Source: Diogma glabrata (taxonomy: Eukaryota > Arthropoda > Insecta > Diptera > Cylindrotomidae). From it: a DNA stretch of 64,000 nt. A program made the position numbers and the translations under genes. The DNA lies in assembly GCA_963693315.1 (NCBI GenBank), contig OY856186.1, positions 384,711,891 to 384,775,890 of the forward strand, in the 5' to 3' direction. The notes beneath the pieces are model-generated. The model saw nothing but the letters and a program-made list of their open reading frames with translations, had not been told where the DNA came from and ran no database searches. The first letter of the stretch is position 1. Every line of letters begins with the position of its first letter. Of the stretch, positions 10,106 through 22,804 are shown piece by piece.

Positions 10106-12498
10106 AAAAAAAAGTCGGACAAGTGCGAATAAAATTCGCTCGCCAAGGGTTCCGTGAATGTAAAAGAACACATTATCAAAAATAAATGACATAAAGTTAT
10201 GTTGTAAAGTCTTTATATCGCCAGACTATGGACGCATAACAGAATAAATGTTTAATCGTAAACGTCAATAGTAAATGTTGATCACATCTACATTGATCGA
10301 AAATGTTACTTGAGGTTAAATCTTATCCATAACTGTTTATGTTAGCTAAAGTATTTTAATAGTCTAAATTGGGAATATTTGTTCTATAAATCAGCGTAAA
10401 AATATAGGGTGGTAAACATACACTTAAAATAGCACTTTTTTTCATCAATAACTAAAAAACTATGTATCGCTAAATTCTAAAAAATATTGCAATGTTTCTT
10501 AAATTAAGTGTTCTTTCAAATGACACCCCACTCGTTTGGTTCCAAAAAAGTTTTTTTTTTGCTCTTCCCACACCCATCCCCTAAACACACAGAAATATAA
10601 TTATTTGAGAGTTCGCTATAATTTTCGTTTAAAATATAGCAAACTTCCTGTCTCTATGAATTTTTTCAATTTTTTCTGTCAATCAGTGTCGAAACGTAGG
10701 GGGGTGAATGGTCTGGAATTTGCAAATTTTTTAGAATAACTCCAAAACGGTGTACCGAAAATTTCTAAAAAAAACTGCAATGTTTTGGAAATTTGATGTT
10801 CTTTCAAATGATACCCCACTCGCTTGGGTCAAACAAAATTTTTTTTTACCTCCTTTACACCCATCCCCTAAACACACAGAAATATAATTATTTGAGAGTT
10901 CGCTATAATTTTCGTTCAAAATATAGCAAACTTCCTGTCTCTATGAATTTTTTCAATTTTTTCTGTCAATCAGTGTCGAAACGTATGGGGGGGAACGGTC
11001 TGGAATGTGCACATTTTTTAAAATAACTCCGAAACAGTGTACCACAAAATTCTAAAAACAATTGCAATGTTTTGGAAATTTGGTCCTCTTTCAAATGATA
11101 CCCCACTCGCTTGGGTCAAAAAAAGTTTTTTTTACCCCCTTTACACCCATCCCCTAAACGCACAGAAATATAATTATTTGAGAGTCCGCTATAATTTTCG
11201 TTCAAAATATAACAAACTTCCTGTCTCTATGAATTTTTTCAATTTTTTCTGTTAATCAGTGTCGAAACGTAGGGGGGGGGGGGGGGAACGGTCTGGAATG
11301 TGCACATTTTTTAGAATAACTCCAAAACGGTGTACCGGAAATTTCTAAAAAAAATTTCAATGTTTTGGAAATTTGGTGTTCTTTCAAATGATACCCCACT
11401 CGCTTGGGTCAAAAAAAAAATTTTTTTACCCCGCTCACACCCATCCCCTAAACACACAGAAATATAATTATTTGAGAGTTCGCTATAATTTTCGTTCAAA
11501 ATATAGCAAACTTCCTATCTCTATGAATTTTTTCAATTTTTTCTGTCTATCAGTGTCGAAACGTAGGGGGGGGAACAGTCTGGAATTTGCACATTTTTTA
11601 GAATAACTCCGGAACTGTGTACCACAAAATTCTAAGAACAATTGCAATGTTTTGGAAATTTGGTCCTCTTTCAAATGATACCCCACTCGCTTGGGTCAAA
11701 AAAAGTTTTTTTTACCCCCCTTACACCCATCCCCTAAACACACAGAAATATAATTATTTGAGAGTTCGCTATATTTTTCGTTCAGAGTTTATCAAACTTC
11801 CTGTCTCTATGAATTTTTTCAAATTTTTCTGTTAATTAGGCTCGAAATGCAAGGGGGGGACCAACTTTTTGTGTCACTTTATTGATAATAATTCAAAAAC
11901 TATGCATTGCAAAATTCTAAAAAAAATGGCAATATTTTTAAAATCAAGTGCTCTTTCAAATGACACCCCACATGACCTGGTTTTAAATGATGTTTTTACC
12001 CCTTAACATTCCCATCCCTTTAATAAATATAGTTATTAGTGTCTGCCACTTTTCTATATTTTTCATTAAAAACCTACTCAATTTTCTATCATTCCAAATA
12101 TGTGTCAAGATTTTCGATGAGGTAGGGTCGGAGTTAATCGGGGCAATAAAACATCCCGAAAACGTCATTTTTCAAAATTATACAAAAAATGGTGAGGTGA
12201 AAAATTCCAAAATATATTTTTAAATAATACTGAAATGAAGCCCTTTCATATGATACCCTACTCGTCTCGCTAAAAAAATGTATGTTTTCAAAGGCTTTAC
12301 ATCGTACCTCCTTAAAACAAACGAACACAACTTTATTTATTTTTTAACCCGCCATCTTGTGTGGATAGGTTAGTTTTATCAGCACCTCAAATTTTAAGTT
12401 CATTGGATTAATGGTTCACTAGATAATCGAAATAGTGTGAAAAACACGTTGTACTCTCACCAATAGTGTTCCGTATAAAAAACGGAACCCTAAAAAAC
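10106..12498. mobile_element. Dispersed repeat element carrying a satellite array
   Basis: The left end shows GTCGGACAAGTGCG followed by CTCGCCAAGGGTTCCGT (10114-10155). The right end shows GTTCCGT, then ACGGAACCCTAAAAAAC (12468-12497). I recall these terminal phrases from abundant repeats of several insect genomes, but not their class. Between them lies the tandem array described separately. No protein domain is seen; all ORFs inside are repeat-unit shadows that recur copy after copy. Ends are approximate and no target duplication was found. Confidence 0.45.
10505..11870 (+). repeat. Tandem array, unit about 288 bp, five clear copies
   Basis: The phrase CTTTCAAATGATACCCCACT, or a close form, starts units at about 10508, 10797, 11083, 11377 and 11663. 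More diverged copies follow at about 11949 and 12240. Spacing is 286-294 bp. Each unit also holds ACACCCATCCCCTAAACACA, then AATTATTTGAGAGTTCGCTA, then a C/G-run such as GTAGGGGGGG of varying length. Copies are roughly 90-95% alike in the middle of the array and decay at the edges, typical of unequal crossing-over. Confidence 0.85.
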
Positions 12499-13404
12499 AA
12501 GACAATTTTTTTTAACAATTGATAAATTTAAAATGTAATGAATGAAATACTAAAAATTAAGTCCATACAATGCAATAAAAACAAAATTTAAGAAAACCCT
12601 TTGTAGGCAAAACAATATTACAAATTCATATTAAAAATTTGTTTTGCCAGGAGGGTAATTATTTATTTTGTAAATTTGTTTCTCCTCAATTAATCTCATA
12701 TTATAAATTTGAGGTAGATTATGATGCAAGGACGTATGCCCGATTTATAGTCGGTAACCTTATCCTTATACTTAAACGTAACTTTTACGTTAAGTTAACG
12801 TTACCGGCTGTAAATCGGGTAGTAAAGCTAAAGATATTGAACGTATGTGTTGTTTGCAAATCACGGTGCCAGTTGAGATTTGCACCCACATTAAGTCCAA
12901 AATCACAGTCATATACTATTTTTTATTCGCCGCAAGCAAAATATTTTAATAAAATACTTAATCTAAATCAAAATTAAAAATTTGCATAAATTTTGAAATA
13001 AAAATAAAATATGTATATAACATATATATAACAAATTTTACAACTATGACAACAAAAAATAACAAATATTTTGATTAGATTATGAAATTTTGAATTAAAA
13101 GATGGCTTTGATAAAAAAATTTTTATATAATTTATACAAATTTAATTGTTTTTTTCTTTTTTGGACGTAACTATGACAACAAAATCAGTTCTGATATACA
13201 CTAACGTCGATGAAAGCATAGATTTCGAAATACGTATATAATAAATAAAACTATTAGTTAACAAGAAATTGTCATTTTTAATTTATCAATTAAATTTATT
13301 TTAAATAAAGGGTTAAAAGCTGACATTTTACGACCCCAAGTTATAGTAATAAAATAACACTTTATTATCTAGCTAGGTGAATAAAAAATATATTATTTGT
13401 TGTT
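12499..13404. other. AT-rich DNA with a short inverted repeat
   Basis: No gene is seen. A 20-bp imperfect inverted repeat, CCCGATTTATAGTCGGTAAC at about 12740 and its partner at about 12801-12820, could form a hairpin with a 41-base loop. It might be a small MITE; its outer ends are unclear. Confidence 0.4.
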
Positions 13405-13527
13405 AAATATCTATATATTGCGGGCTAGGGCCGTCTTCAAGATAATAAAACTAGCAATAATAATTTTATTATTTTTGTTAGTTTAATTATCCTGAAGATG
13501 GGCCTAGCCTGAAATATATAGACATTT
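13405..13527. repeat. 123-bp imperfect hairpin
   Basis: Left arm 13405-13460 and right arm 13472-13527 pair at about 85% with a short AT-rich loop. The arms contain GGGCTAGGGCCGTCTTCA and TGAAGATGGGCCTAGCC. The right arm holds CTGAAGA (13492-13498), a GC stem and GAAA (13511-13514), the order seen in hammerhead-type ribozymes that occur in Penelope-like elements. A plain MITE or other hairpin is equally possible. Confidence 0.6.
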
Positions 13528-13641
13528 AATAATAAACAACGGATTTCAATTCAATTGAGGAAGAACAAATTAAAATACAAATAATATAAATGCAACAAAT
13601 TTTAAAATACGATAAGGTAAGCCACAGCAATTTTGAGATAA

Positions 13642-14990
13642 TGTAATGAAGCGCTGCTTCATTGAGGAATAATGAAGTGGCGTAGCAGGCCACGTACCTA
13701 GCGAGATTTATTTATAGCCCCAGACTAGCTTCAGTCTATGGGAACGAACATAGAAAACCTGCTACTCCAGCACAAATACCGTAATGTACGCGTGTCGAAT
13801 GATGAGAACGGATTAAAGAAAAAAAGCAAGTGGAATGAGGAGACTCTGGCGGCCCTTCGCGACCGAGAAGCCACGACCGTCACATTCAACCCCTCCAATA
13901 TTCTGACTAACGACTCATATCATTGGATAGGCTTACATGCCAGCCAAATCGGAGTAATTCAGACCAAAGTATATAATCAAAATTATAAGTGTGACTCACC
14001 CCATGAATGTATCAGATCCCACTCCTGCAATCCTGGCTATTAACTAGCCTCCCATGTCAGTCAACCTCCATGACAAACAGTAGGACTGAGGTGGATATTG
14101 TTGAGTTAGATTTATGAATAAAAATCAATCGTTGCATGGCCACATCCAGTGATTGTGGGAATAATATGGTTTAATTGGATTTATGAATAGAACAAATCGT
14201 TGCACTGACACATACAGTGATTGTTGGAATAATATGATTAAATTTAGATTTATGAATAATATGAATCGTTGCACTGACACATCCAGTGATTGTTGAACTA
14301 ATGTGGTTAAATTAGATTTTTGAATAGAAGAAATCGTTGCACTGACACATCCAGTGATTGTTGGAATAATATGATTCAGTGATTCATCCAGTGATTGTTG
14401 AAATAATATGGCTAAATTAGATTTATGAATGAAACAAATTGTTGCACTGACACATCCAGGGATTGTTGGAATAAAATGATTTAATTTAGATTTATGAATA
14501 ATACAAATCGTTGCACTGACACATCCAGTGATTGTTGAACTAATATGGTTTAATTAGATTTATGAGTAAAACAAATCGTTGCACTGACACATCCAGTGAT
14601 TGTTGGAATAATATGTTTTAATTTAGATAATACAAATCGTTGCACTGACACCTCTAGTGATTGTTGAACTAATATGGTTAAATTAGATTTATGAATAGAA
14701 CAAATCGTTGCACTGACACATCCAGTGATTGTGGGAATAACATGATTAAATTAGATTTATGAATAATACAAATCGTTGCACCGACACATCCAGTGATTGT
14801 TGAATTAATATGATTAAATTAGATTTATGAATAATACAAATCGTTGCACTGACACATCCAGTGATAGTAGAAATATTGTTGAGCTAGATTTGTAGACAGA
14901 ATAAATCGTCCACTGACATATCCAGTGATGGTTGGAATAATATCATCGATTTATACACAGAATAAATTATTGCACTGACACATCCAGTGG
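13642..14990 (-). mobile_element. Diverged LTR remnant, relative of the 45-61 kb gypsy
   Basis: Starts TGTAATGAAG like the + strand left end of the young gypsy LTR. It keeps the same order of blocks: a GAAGTGGCGTAGCAGG-like phrase, a GTACCTAG phrase, a block similar to CCTGCTGCTTCAGCACAAAT, then GAGACTCTGGCGGCCC and CACGACCGTCACATTCAACC. A minisatellite follows in the same relative place. The far end of the LTR cannot be found; similarity is lost after the minisatellite. It lies in the same orientation as the young element (sense on the minus strand), so it does not belong to the decayed + strand gypsy at 6.5-9.5 kb. The 101-codon ORF at 13738-14043 is LTR sequence, not a gene. Confidence 0.65.
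14125..14990 (+). repeat. 68-bp minisatellite, about 13 copies
   Basis: Unit core AAATCGTTGCACTGACACAT followed by CCAGTGATTGTTGGAATAAT and TTAGATTTATGAATA. Copies start near 14130, 14198, 14267, 14334, 14440, 14509, 14577, 14638, 14705, 14773, 14841, 14906 and 14968, with one partial copy at about 14380. The AAATCGTTG core also starts units of the minisatellite inside the young gypsy LTRs. Confidence 0.85.
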
Positions 14991-15302
14991 AGAAAAACGT
15001 TGTATTCCAGAACCTTCGGATGGTGTGGTGTTCAGCCATAAAACACTCCACAACCTCACAAAAAACAAGGCAGACTACGTTTGTTCACGGTATTTTGAAC
15101 ACAAATCAATTAACAAAATGTTATATTTTGAACGAAACACAGAATATGTTATCTTATATTGATGAACTTAAGTTTCACTACGGCTACGTAACTTATTATT
15201 ATAAATCGTTGCATTACTCAATAATTTAATGGTAATTTATTTTAACTTTAACTATTTACACATTTTTGTTATGTTCTTTCTTCTTATGAAATAAATAGTT
15301 TA

Positions 15303-15597
15303 ACCTTCAATTCATGTTGTTTGACATTTACAAACCATAGAAATAAAATATTATTGAATATCGATATATTGTCTGATTAGTCAAACCATTCACAATGAGT
15401 TAGTTTCAACGTCATAGATAGTAACATAAAAGTACTTAATGACGTTGACATTTTGGTATTTGAAACAAAATAGAATTATAATATATCACGTTAGTGAGGT
15501 TTGGTGGCACTTTACTATCCTTGTTTTTTTTTTATTGAGAATTATTCCCCTTTTTTTTTCTTTACATTATATTCCCCAAATTATAACTTTGACAATT
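15303..15597 (+). repeat. Direct duplication, copy 1
   Basis: Pairs with 16150-16440, about 850 bp apart, with scattered small insertions and deletions. No coding content. Confidence 0.65.
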
Positions 15598-16149
15598 CAA
15601 CTCTCTAAAAAAAGTTTCAATAAGGTTCAATCAAAACGCTTCATTTACTATTTTTTAGCAAATCAAAACGATTTGTTTCGATTATTTTTTTCTGGTAGGA
15701 AGGAACAGCGAATATTTTCGAATATTTTCCGCCTACTTAATATATTAATTTAAAACCAAAATGCACATACAAAATTATGTGAAAATGCAATTTGCAAATA
15801 GTAAAAAAGTCCGTTTTCATTCATAAATGATTGAATGTTTATGTTTATTTGTTAAAAATAAATTACAAATTTATAACATTTATGCGCCTACTAAGATGAA
15901 ATAATATTTAATTTTGTTTGACAACAAAGAAATATGTTGTATGAAATAATGTTACTATTTCTGTTCGTTAAATTGTCTGCTAAATACAACTCGTCATCAA
16001 ATTATTAGTCAAGGTCAAAAACCTCAAACGACATTCGTAATAATGATTATGAAAAATAATCGACTATTATTTGACGACTCGTTATATTATATATGATAAT
16101 ATACACATTTTTTGCATGCTTTCTTTTTATAAAGTTAAAACTAATGCAA

Positions 16150-16440
16150 CACTAAATTGATGTTGTTTCACATTACACACCATAAAAAAAAATATTATCG
16201 AATATCGATGAATTATCTTTAGCCTGATTAGGCAAACCATTCACAATGAGACAGTTTCAACTTTATAAATAGTAACATAAAAGTAATTAATTATAATATA
16301 TCGTATTAGTGAGGTTTGGTCTCACTATATCGGGCACTTTAGTATATTTTTCTTTTTCTTTTTTTTTCCTTTTAATTGAGAATTATTCCCTCTTTATTTT
16401 TTTATCATTGTATTCCCAATTTATAACTTTGGCAATTTAC
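16150..16440 (+). repeat. Direct duplication, copy 2
   Basis: Second copy of the 15303-15597 segment. The pair could be the two ends of a decayed element or an old local duplication. Confidence 0.65.
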
Positions 16441-19400
16441 ACAGTGTTCTTGTGTTCTTTCTTTTTTGAAAATTTAAAAAAAAATAATTTAACACAAAAT
16501 TGGTCGGACGATGGCCATTATTACACAACAAGGTTGACAAAAAAATATAAACAAGCACAAATCGTTTTGATTGAGCATACCGTGCCCCGCGAATTTAATT
16601 TAATTTTCGACTCGTAGTACTGATTTTTCTTTTAATTGCGTGGTTACTATTTTACTAGCGAGCTAAATTATTAAGCTCGAACTTAATGGTATCGAAATTA
16701 CTGCTGCTGGTTAAATTTGATAGTAAAACTATCGGTAACAAATCTAACATCCAAGTTTAATAATTTTCACGCACCCACCTTATTCAATATGAAACGCCAT
16801 TCCTTTCCTTATTTTTCTTTTTTTTTTTTCTAAATTCCTCCACGCGACGAGATGCCAGTCGATGTCAAACACTACTCAACCAATAATTGCGGAAAATTCA
16901 ATAGTAGACTAAGAGAGCGATGACATCTCGCGGCATTTATTTATAGTAAAAAGAATGGTAGCTTGTTTGAAACCCACTAAAGAGTCTCTTCGACTAACTT
17001 GGATTAAAAAAAAATTGGAAAAGAATTACAAAAAAAAGCATTGATCACGAAACGATTGCAAGAAATTATATATGGAAAAAGTGCGATTACGAATCAATGA
17101 TATTGCACAACCGTTCCATGATAACTTTAAACGGAAACTATTGTGAAAGACGATTACGATCTGAATATAAGAAATTAGGGTTGAGAAGGCGAGAACAAGT
17201 ACGAAAGTCCCTGACAATGCAAATTCAATGCGGCTCAAAATCACGAATAATGAATAACAACTTCAGTACAATAACTCTTAAGTCTTGTAAGGGCGTATTT
17301 ATCATGTTTGAACAGAGCGCAAAAATGTCTTGCACCGGCCCTGAATATTGGATTCATTATTGGAAAAATTTGGAAATAAAAATGGGGTAACACAATTACA
17401 GTCGTTATGTAAGCGACACCTACAAAGGATTATACTCACGATTATATATACCTTCACGAGTAAGCTAGGGGAAATGAGGACCAATTATTTTTATTTAAAA
17501 GAAAAAAATGCCATGCTGTTGAAACTTAAATAATTTTAACTGGGATTTTATTATAATGGTAGCACGATTCTCCATCTTCTCTGCTAGTGTCCTGGTCTAG
17601 CTCAGATCAGACTAAAGTTTCCGGGTGCACGCTTCGTTCATGATCAGACGGCCGTTTGCGAGATGACATTTGTTAGGGACATTTGCCGTTTCATGAGAAG
17701 CTCTGACTGGTTTTCAAAAGGGAGAATTTGAACAGCAAAAGTTTTTATGGCATGGTACGATGCGCTTATGTCTATGCCTTGTCATAATTTAACATTTGTT
17801 TTCACCAGAAATTGCCTGCATTATTTGTGGTGAAGTAAAAATTGGAAGGAAGATCTTTCTATTTGAACTTATAACACACACTATATGTGTAATTATTTTT
17901 ACATAAGTCAAAAAAGACATTTTGCCAACAAGCTACCTTTGTAAAATCAAATTTATTTCCATATTGGAATTGTTTAATTACTTTACTTACAACTTTTTAA
18001 AAAGCTTCGCATTAAAGAAAACCAATTTTCATTTAATTTAGTTTTTTATTCAACATAAAATGAAAATGAAAATTTTTACTTTTCCTTTGCTTTGAAATAA
18101 ATCTTTTTAAAACTTACAGGAAATTTGGATCACTTAACTTTTATTGAGTATTAAATTTTCATTTTCTTATAAACGGAAGTTCACCTTAAAATAGTTTTAT
18201 TTTTACCGTTCTATGTGTTTTGAATACATGGGGGAAATATTTGTAAAGAAGTAATAACCGTACGATACGGCATAAAATTTTTTGTTATTTACCATAAAAA
18301 ATGCTTAACAGAAACCAATTTCTATACATTTGTTTAAGTATAAAATATATGTTTTAGTGGATGGAAGCTGCGAAGTGCTTGCAATTATTTACTATGTATA
18401 TGTTGGAAAGGAATGAGGATATACCCAATTTTACCGAATGGGTGTGAAAAACCATTCGTTTATTGGGAGTCATTATTTCTATTCACATAGAATTATTTCT
18501 ACTGACATAATTATGGCAACTCCAAAGAGCATAAGTTTGCGAATCTTCAATAGAAACAAAATTTTTCAATAGATATTATTTACTCGAAATTTAAATGTCC
18601 GTTGTTCGGTGTATTGATAGGTTTAGATTGAAACATCTGTTTCTAACCTGTTTCTTTTCCAACTCTATTAAAAAACTCAATGAACGTTTAATATTAATAT
18701 TGATTCCTCTAGAAGTCTAGAGCACCGCATTGCAATGCATTTCAAATATTTTCATATGCCTGTTTTAAACCAATTCCCGTTTGCCATCACTATAGACCTA
18801 TTTCAACCACTTTTGAAAATATTTGAATAAATATAAAGTTTAACGAAATTTTTATTGTTGTTAAATGAAAAAGTTTTTATTTTAAAATTTATGTTGAATT
18901 TTTAATAAATTACTGTAAGTAAAATAATTAATTATTAAATTTTAAGCGAAACAGAGTATAGCGAAAATTTGGGATTGATAATGTAAATTATTTAGAAAAC
19001 AAAAACAGATTTTATGCATTTTTCTTCACTTGGGGAAGCGAGATTTATCGCACTGTAAATATTTTATTTTTTGGGTTTTAAATCGAGTGAATTTAATTGG
19101 TTTTGTTTTAGTTCCTTAAAAAAATTACTTTAACATTTTGTATTTAAGTTATTTATTCTTTAAAATTGTTATGGCAGGGGTGGAGAGGAAATAATTTGCT
19201 GTAAATCAAAAAAGTAATACCATAGAAACTCACATACAACCTTAAGCTTGTGTTTAGAATCCAAAGCCGGTTTTACTTAGGTCTTATTGTATTTTTGATC
19301 CATATGATCTCTGAGCTTCAGCTTCCTATTAGCAAATTCAAACTGACTATATAAGTTTATTTCAAAATAAGTCAAAAGTCTGCCGGTCGGTTATCCGATC

Positions 19401-19714
19401 AACTAAGAAAAGAATGCTAAACATCAAGTAAGGAAAATGACAAACATTAGCTCGGTGAAGTTAATCTCATTACACTTCTTTTAAACCTTGTTGAATGGCT
19501 CTTGTTTATACTTTTGTATGTAAAAGTAAAACAGTGTATTAAATTAATGTGTTTAATCCTAAATTTGTTTAACTAATTCTTTGGACAACAAAATTATTTA
19601 ACAAAAACATGTGTAATTATTTATGTTATCAAACTGTTTATTAAAAAATTGGGAAAAATTTTATTGTTTAATAAGTAATTTGCACAAGTAATTTTTTTTA
19701 ATAAGTTAGTTGTG

Positions 19715-20391
19715 TAGTGCCTGCAAAGCAGCAAAGTGATCGAGTCATTCCTTATGAAATCATCAAACTTGCAAAGCCAGCATATTTTAGATTTTGCTCA
19801 AACTTCATAGAAATGTTCTTTAGGGTTCCAAAAACTAAAACCCATAGGGATTATATTTTCGCACACGCCACTTCCGGTCCACACAAAATGAAGCAATGGA
19901 AAAGTCTTATATTAGTGTTTTGTGGTTTTGGCTGTAAAAAGTTTTCGGAAAAAATCGGAAAGATGATTGTTTCTAAAACAAAAATAAAAATTCACATAAT
20001 TCATATACCTAAAAAATAACAGGGTTTTGAAAATACGTGTATTTTATTGATTTCTTGTGATTTTCAATTGAAACCAGGATCTGCGCTGTTGAGTTTAAAA
20101 GTCTAATCGTTCTAAGATATCAAAGTGCACATATTGTCAGATAATTAAAAATTAAAATCGACTCGTTTGGTCAACTCTTAATAAAAAAAATCTTTGCTTG
20201 AAATTTTAAATTTTAGCATATTTAGCATATTTGCATATTTCAGGCTACAATTTGGACGTGTTTGATAAGAGACAAAAATTTGAAATTGGCAATATACTTA
20301 GTTCTTACCTTTGACTTTAAAAAACTTCAAGGTTAGTTTTCTTTTTTCCTCTTATCGCAAATTTACAGGCGTTTAAAGAGAAGCAAACATT
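19715..20391 (+). repeat. Left long terminal inverted repeat
   Basis: Pairs with 22805-23525. It carries about a dozen extra bases near the outer end (after TAGTGCCTG) that the right repeat lacks. The right repeat in turn holds an extra stretch around 23255-23295. The 100-codon frame at 19717-20019 is repeat DNA, not a gene. Confidence 0.75.
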
Positions 20392-20658
20392 ATACTCTAA
20401 AACTAAGAATATTCATATTATTTTAAAGAAACTCTCTAATAATTTGCTAATTTGTTTTGATTCCGGCCTTAACAAACATAAAAGGATTTATGTATGTCAA
20501 TAATATTTAAACTTCTAGTTAATTGCTTTGTTGCGTCATTCAATGTCAGTCAATAATTTTTGTTATGAGAAGCGTTAGTTAGTATTTTATGGTGATATAA
20601 TTTGAATTTAAAAAAAAAATAAAGGGGGTGTCTTTAGAGAATATTGTAGAAATATTCA

Positions 20659-22440
20659 GTGAAAAGAATAATAAAAATAATGGAGTGCTCGATTGGCTTA
20701 TTGTTACGAGAAAATTGTCATAAACTAGCGTATTCACGATCATCGAAATTAATCAGTGAAGATAAAATAAGTGAAAGTGATAAATTTTTATTGAATAAGC
20801 GATTAAATATCGTATCGTTAATATTTGACATTTGTACATATCATTATCAAAAATATATTACGTATTTTTTCCATGTACTCGTATTACTCGTATCGTACAT
20901 CGTTAATACCAGCCATTCCTTCTATACCACCTATTCCTTCTAAAAAATATAAATAACTGTAATGATGATAATCATGATTTAGAATACTTGGATTTAATTG
21001 ATGAGTTGAAAAAAAAAATTGAAAAGTTGTAAAACATTCGCTAAAAAATATGAAATTTTAAGTCTGTTACCAAAAAAGTGGACAATAGCCAAAATACAGT
21101 CAGAATTTGATTGCAGTGAATATCTTATACGGACCGCGAAAAAGTTACGAGAAGAACATGGCGTATTACCAACAATTCGAAGTAAAGAAAGAGTAAATAA
21201 GTTGAGTACGGAAATTATTAGTACGGTTGAAAATTTTTATGAAGATGATGAAACTAGTAGATTAATGCCAAGTCAAAAAGATTGTGTAACTGTACGCGAT
21301 AAAAATGGTAAAAAATCTAAAGAGAAAAAACGTTTGGTACTATTAAATCTGAAAGAAATTTACATAAAGTTCAAACAACGTAATCCACTTCTGGTCGTGG
21401 GATTTTCGACGTTCGCTTCGTTACGTCGAAAAACTGTGTTTTAGCCGGAGCGAGTGGCACCCATTCTGTATACGTTTGTTTGAGCCATCAAAACATAAAG
21501 CTAATGCTAATGGCTTGTAATATTAAATTAAAGTACAACGATTTACTTAAAAAAATAGTTTGTGATGATTTGAGTGAAGAGTATATATTATCTCGTTGCA
21601 ATAAATGACCAGGGACTGATGTTATAGATTCTCAACTATGAGACGAAAGTGAACAATTATCTGAGATTAATTACAAGCAGTGGATTTCAACTGATTGTTG
21701 CAATTTAGTGACTATTGTTAAAACAATGCACGGGTTTATAGATGATTTGAAAGAAAATTTAATAACTTTGAAGTCTCATCATTTTATTTCAAAAAAACAA
21801 TCGCACTACCTAAAAAATTTAAAAGAAAATTTAAAAAATAATGTAGAGTGTATAACATTAGTGGAAAAAAATAAAAAAAAATTTAAAATTTGTTAAATTT
21901 AAAAAATAATGTAGAGTGTATAACATTAGTGGATTTTTCAGAAAATTATACATTTATAGTAGAATCATTTCACTGGACAAACGATCAAGCAACTCTACAC
22001 CCTTTTTTAATTTACTTTAAAGAAAATGAATCAATTTAAACAAAAACATTTTGTGTAATTAGCGTTTGTTTGAGTCGCAATACCGTATTATTTTATTCAT
22101 TTCAAAAAATATTTATTGATTATATAAAAAAAAATTATCCACAGTTTAAAAAAATTCATTATTTCAGTGATGGAGCGGCAGTTCAGTATAAAAATAAAAA
22201 CAAACATATACTAACACCTAGAGCGATGTTTGATTTTTGTGTTAATCAAATGCCTGGTACAGAATTTGTTTTTATATCAAATTCTGATGTTAATGCTACC
22301 AAAACATTTTTGTCAAGGAGATTGATGGATATTAATACAATTAAAAATACGAGGACCTATCACAGTTTTGCTCCGCTTTCCCACAGTCAATTAAGAATAC
22401 AAAATTTTCAGCTTCTGATATCTTTGAAACTGTGAATATT
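20659..22440 (+). pseudogene. Broken DDE-type transposase
   Basis: Recognisable pieces lie in three frames. At 20659-20943 there is an N-terminal part ending ICTYHYQKYITYF. At 21019-21444 a lysine-rich part runs to FASLRRKTVF; just beyond, in another frame, AGASGTHSVYVC and SHQNIKLMLMAC continue it. Then ISTDCC and FIDDLKENLI; DFSENYTF and FHWTNDQATLHPF; finally YFSDGAAVQYKNKNKHI with a probable catalytic Asp. The order matches a transposase family common in hydra, aphids and other animals, which I recall as long-inverted-repeat elements. Stops at 21444 and 21606, several frameshifts and a short direct repeat (ATAATGTAGAGTGTATAACA at 21839 and 21907) break it. The final Asp/Glu-containing segment appears lost. 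Confidence 0.55.
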
Positions 22441-22804
22441 GTAAGACCAAATGTTAAATTTAAAAAATAAAATAACACTTAATACCATGGTTCCTAGTAT
22501 CATTTATTTATCCACTTATCTCAACATGAAAAAATTTTATCGATCAGAATTAAATAAACTTTTTAAATTTGAAACTTTGAAGCCATTTTTCTTTATTTTT
22601 ATTCAAAACTATAGTGTTGTGAACAAAACAAAAGCCTGGAAGTTTTAGAGAAGACTAATTATAGCAATAGAATTAATTTTTTAGTTATAAAGATCTTCGT
22701 GGTTACATTATTAATACTTATTTTTAAATAATAAATTTGTCGGTGGATAAGTACTCAGGTAAGTATAAAAATATACTAAAAAATGTAAATTTAAAAATGG
22801 CTAT

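Larger units (their letters stand above)
14991..19714. other. AT-rich DNA with one internal duplication
   Basis: No protein domain or RNA gene is seen. A roughly 290-bp segment occurs twice in direct orientation, at 15303-15597 and 16150-16440. Shared phrases are CAAACCATTCACAATGAG, TTAGTGAGGTTTGGT and TTGAGAATTATTCCC. Part of the region up to about 17 kb could be the rest of the diverged LTR. From 17.5 to 19.7 kb I see nothing. Confidence 0.4.

Noticed and set aside
10536..11835. Repeated ORFs with the phrase YNYLRVRYNF
   Set aside because: The same frame recurs in each 288-bp satellite unit, with varying starts and stops; not a gene family.
13738..14043. 101-codon ORF
   Set aside because: It lies in DNA homologous to the gypsy LTR and is not conserved as a frame in the young LTR.
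19717..20019. 100-codon ORF at the left end of the long-inverted-repeat transposon
   Set aside because: It lies wholly in the terminal repeat and its counterpart in the right repeat is broken.
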